Shown: in pieces, positions 20,991-21,338 of the stretch
Layout: each line of letters starts with the position of its first letter
Numbering within the stretch: position 1 is the first letter of the stretch
Virus record (IMG/VR): IMGVR_UViG_3300022752_000454
Location: 1-21,338 of that record
Length of the DNA: 21,338 nucleotides
Direction: 5' to 3' (one strand)
Source of the DNA: a virus
Made by a program: the position numbers and the translations under genes
Notes under the pieces: model-generated
What the model saw: only the letters and a program-made list of their open reading frames with translations
Told to the model about the DNA's origin: nothing
Database searches by the model: none

Positions 20991-21338
20991 TTATAGTGGT
21001 GTATCTAGTATACTATCTTCTTCGTCTATAGTCATATCACCCATGTTATGAAGTTGACTAAATACATCAATTAATATATCACGATAAGGTTGATCTACCA
21101 TATGTAAATCAAATAAGTATACATCTAAATGATCATTTCTAAGTAGTTCAGCATGATACATAAATTGTCCAAATGCTTCTAATTCTTGACTAATATTATT
21201 ATTAGCATAATCTTCTAGAACTTGTGCAATAACTATTCTATCTGTATACGGAATTATACCTTTATTTGCTAATTTTACTAGCTGTAGTGCTTTTGATTCT
21301 CGTTCACGCATAATTTGATCTCGTTTTGCGCTACTCCA
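20991..21338 (-). CDS. Unknown minus-strand protein, probably 5'-truncated by the window edge
   Basis: The only minus-strand gene. From an internal ATG at 21311 it would be 106 aa, but the frame stays open for nine more codons to the window edge and that ATG has no Shine-Dalgarno, so the gene most likely starts outside. The visible part is helical and acidic: RERESKALQLVKLANKG, then YTDRIVIAQVLEDYANNN, ELEAFGQFMYHAELL, HLDVYLFDLHMVDQPYRD and an acidic end (DMTIDEEDSILDTPL). No catalytic motif is recognised. It converges on the nrdJ operon and marks the boundary of the replication cluster. Confidence 0.65.
   Translation of the reverse strand, partial: WSSAKRDQIMRERESKALQLVKLANKGIIPYTDRIVIAQVLEDYANNNISQELEAFGQFMYHAELLRNDHLDVYLFDLHMVDQPYRDILIDVFSQLHNMGDMTIDEEDSILDTPL

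Noticed and set aside
1-21338. tRNA genes, CRISPR arrays, insertion sequences, attachment sites or a replication origin
   Set aside because: Intergenic gaps are all under 100 nt and contain only promoters, terminators or leaders; no cloverleaf, regular repeat array, transposase or iteron cluster was seen.

Overview
This window is the early/replication region of a large, AT-rich tailed dsDNA phage, or a metagenomic contig of one. Twenty-four of the 25 genes called lie on the + strand. They are tightly packed, mostly overlapping or within a few bases of each other, and almost all core genes are phage DNA-replication enzymes. The gene content and order resemble the T5-type module (from memory: PC4-like protein, split NAD+ ligase, D5, DnaB helicase, primase, PolA-type polymerase, D10 helicase, D11, D12/D13 nuclease, D14 resolvase, D15 flap endonuclease, dUTPase). 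Against that background the ribonucleotide reductase is a monomeric, B12-dependent class II enzyme (NrdJ), which T5 itself does not carry. I cannot name the host; the AT-rich composition and B12-dependent RNR would fit an aquatic bacterium, but that is inference.

Layout. 1-1102: two putative helix-turn-helix proteins separated by an intrinsic terminator. 1125-3337: a two-gene cassette, a GH130-like beta-propeller protein followed by a TPR plus FkbM-type methyltransferase, with Arg codon use (AGA) unlike the neighbours. 3327-6185: PC4-like protein, ligase subunits A and B (each with its own sigma70-like promoter), and a D5-like protein with four HTH-type repeats, followed by a strong terminator. 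6269-12859: a small unknown protein, DnaB-type helicase, primase, family A DNA polymerase, an unknown 188-aa protein and an SF2 helicase. 12904-13899: an unknown protein and a gp32-like single-stranded DNA-binding protein, driven by a promoter and closed by a terminator. 13951-17500: SbcD/SbcC nuclease, two tiny proteins and an Hjc-like resolvase. 17549-20950: promoter, flap endonuclease, dUTPase, NrdJ and a 59-aa protein, closed by a bidirectional terminator. A converging minus-strand gene runs off the right edge.

The genes form one working set. NrdJ and dUTPase supply clean dNTPs; helicase, primase, polymerase and SSB make the fork; flap endonuclease and split ligase mature Okazaki fragments; SF2 helicase, SbcCD, PC4-like protein and resolvase serve recombination-dependent replication.

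Regulatory signals follow a pattern. The four clear promoters all drive genes without a Shine-Dalgarno sequence, two of them apparently leaderless, whereas several genes inside operons have good ones. The three + strand-only terminators each follow a putative abundant DNA-binding protein and sit just upstream of the next gene with no new promoter, which suggests attenuation. There are no tRNAs, CRISPR arrays, insertion sequences or recognisable replication origin, and no gene-free stretch over 100 bases.
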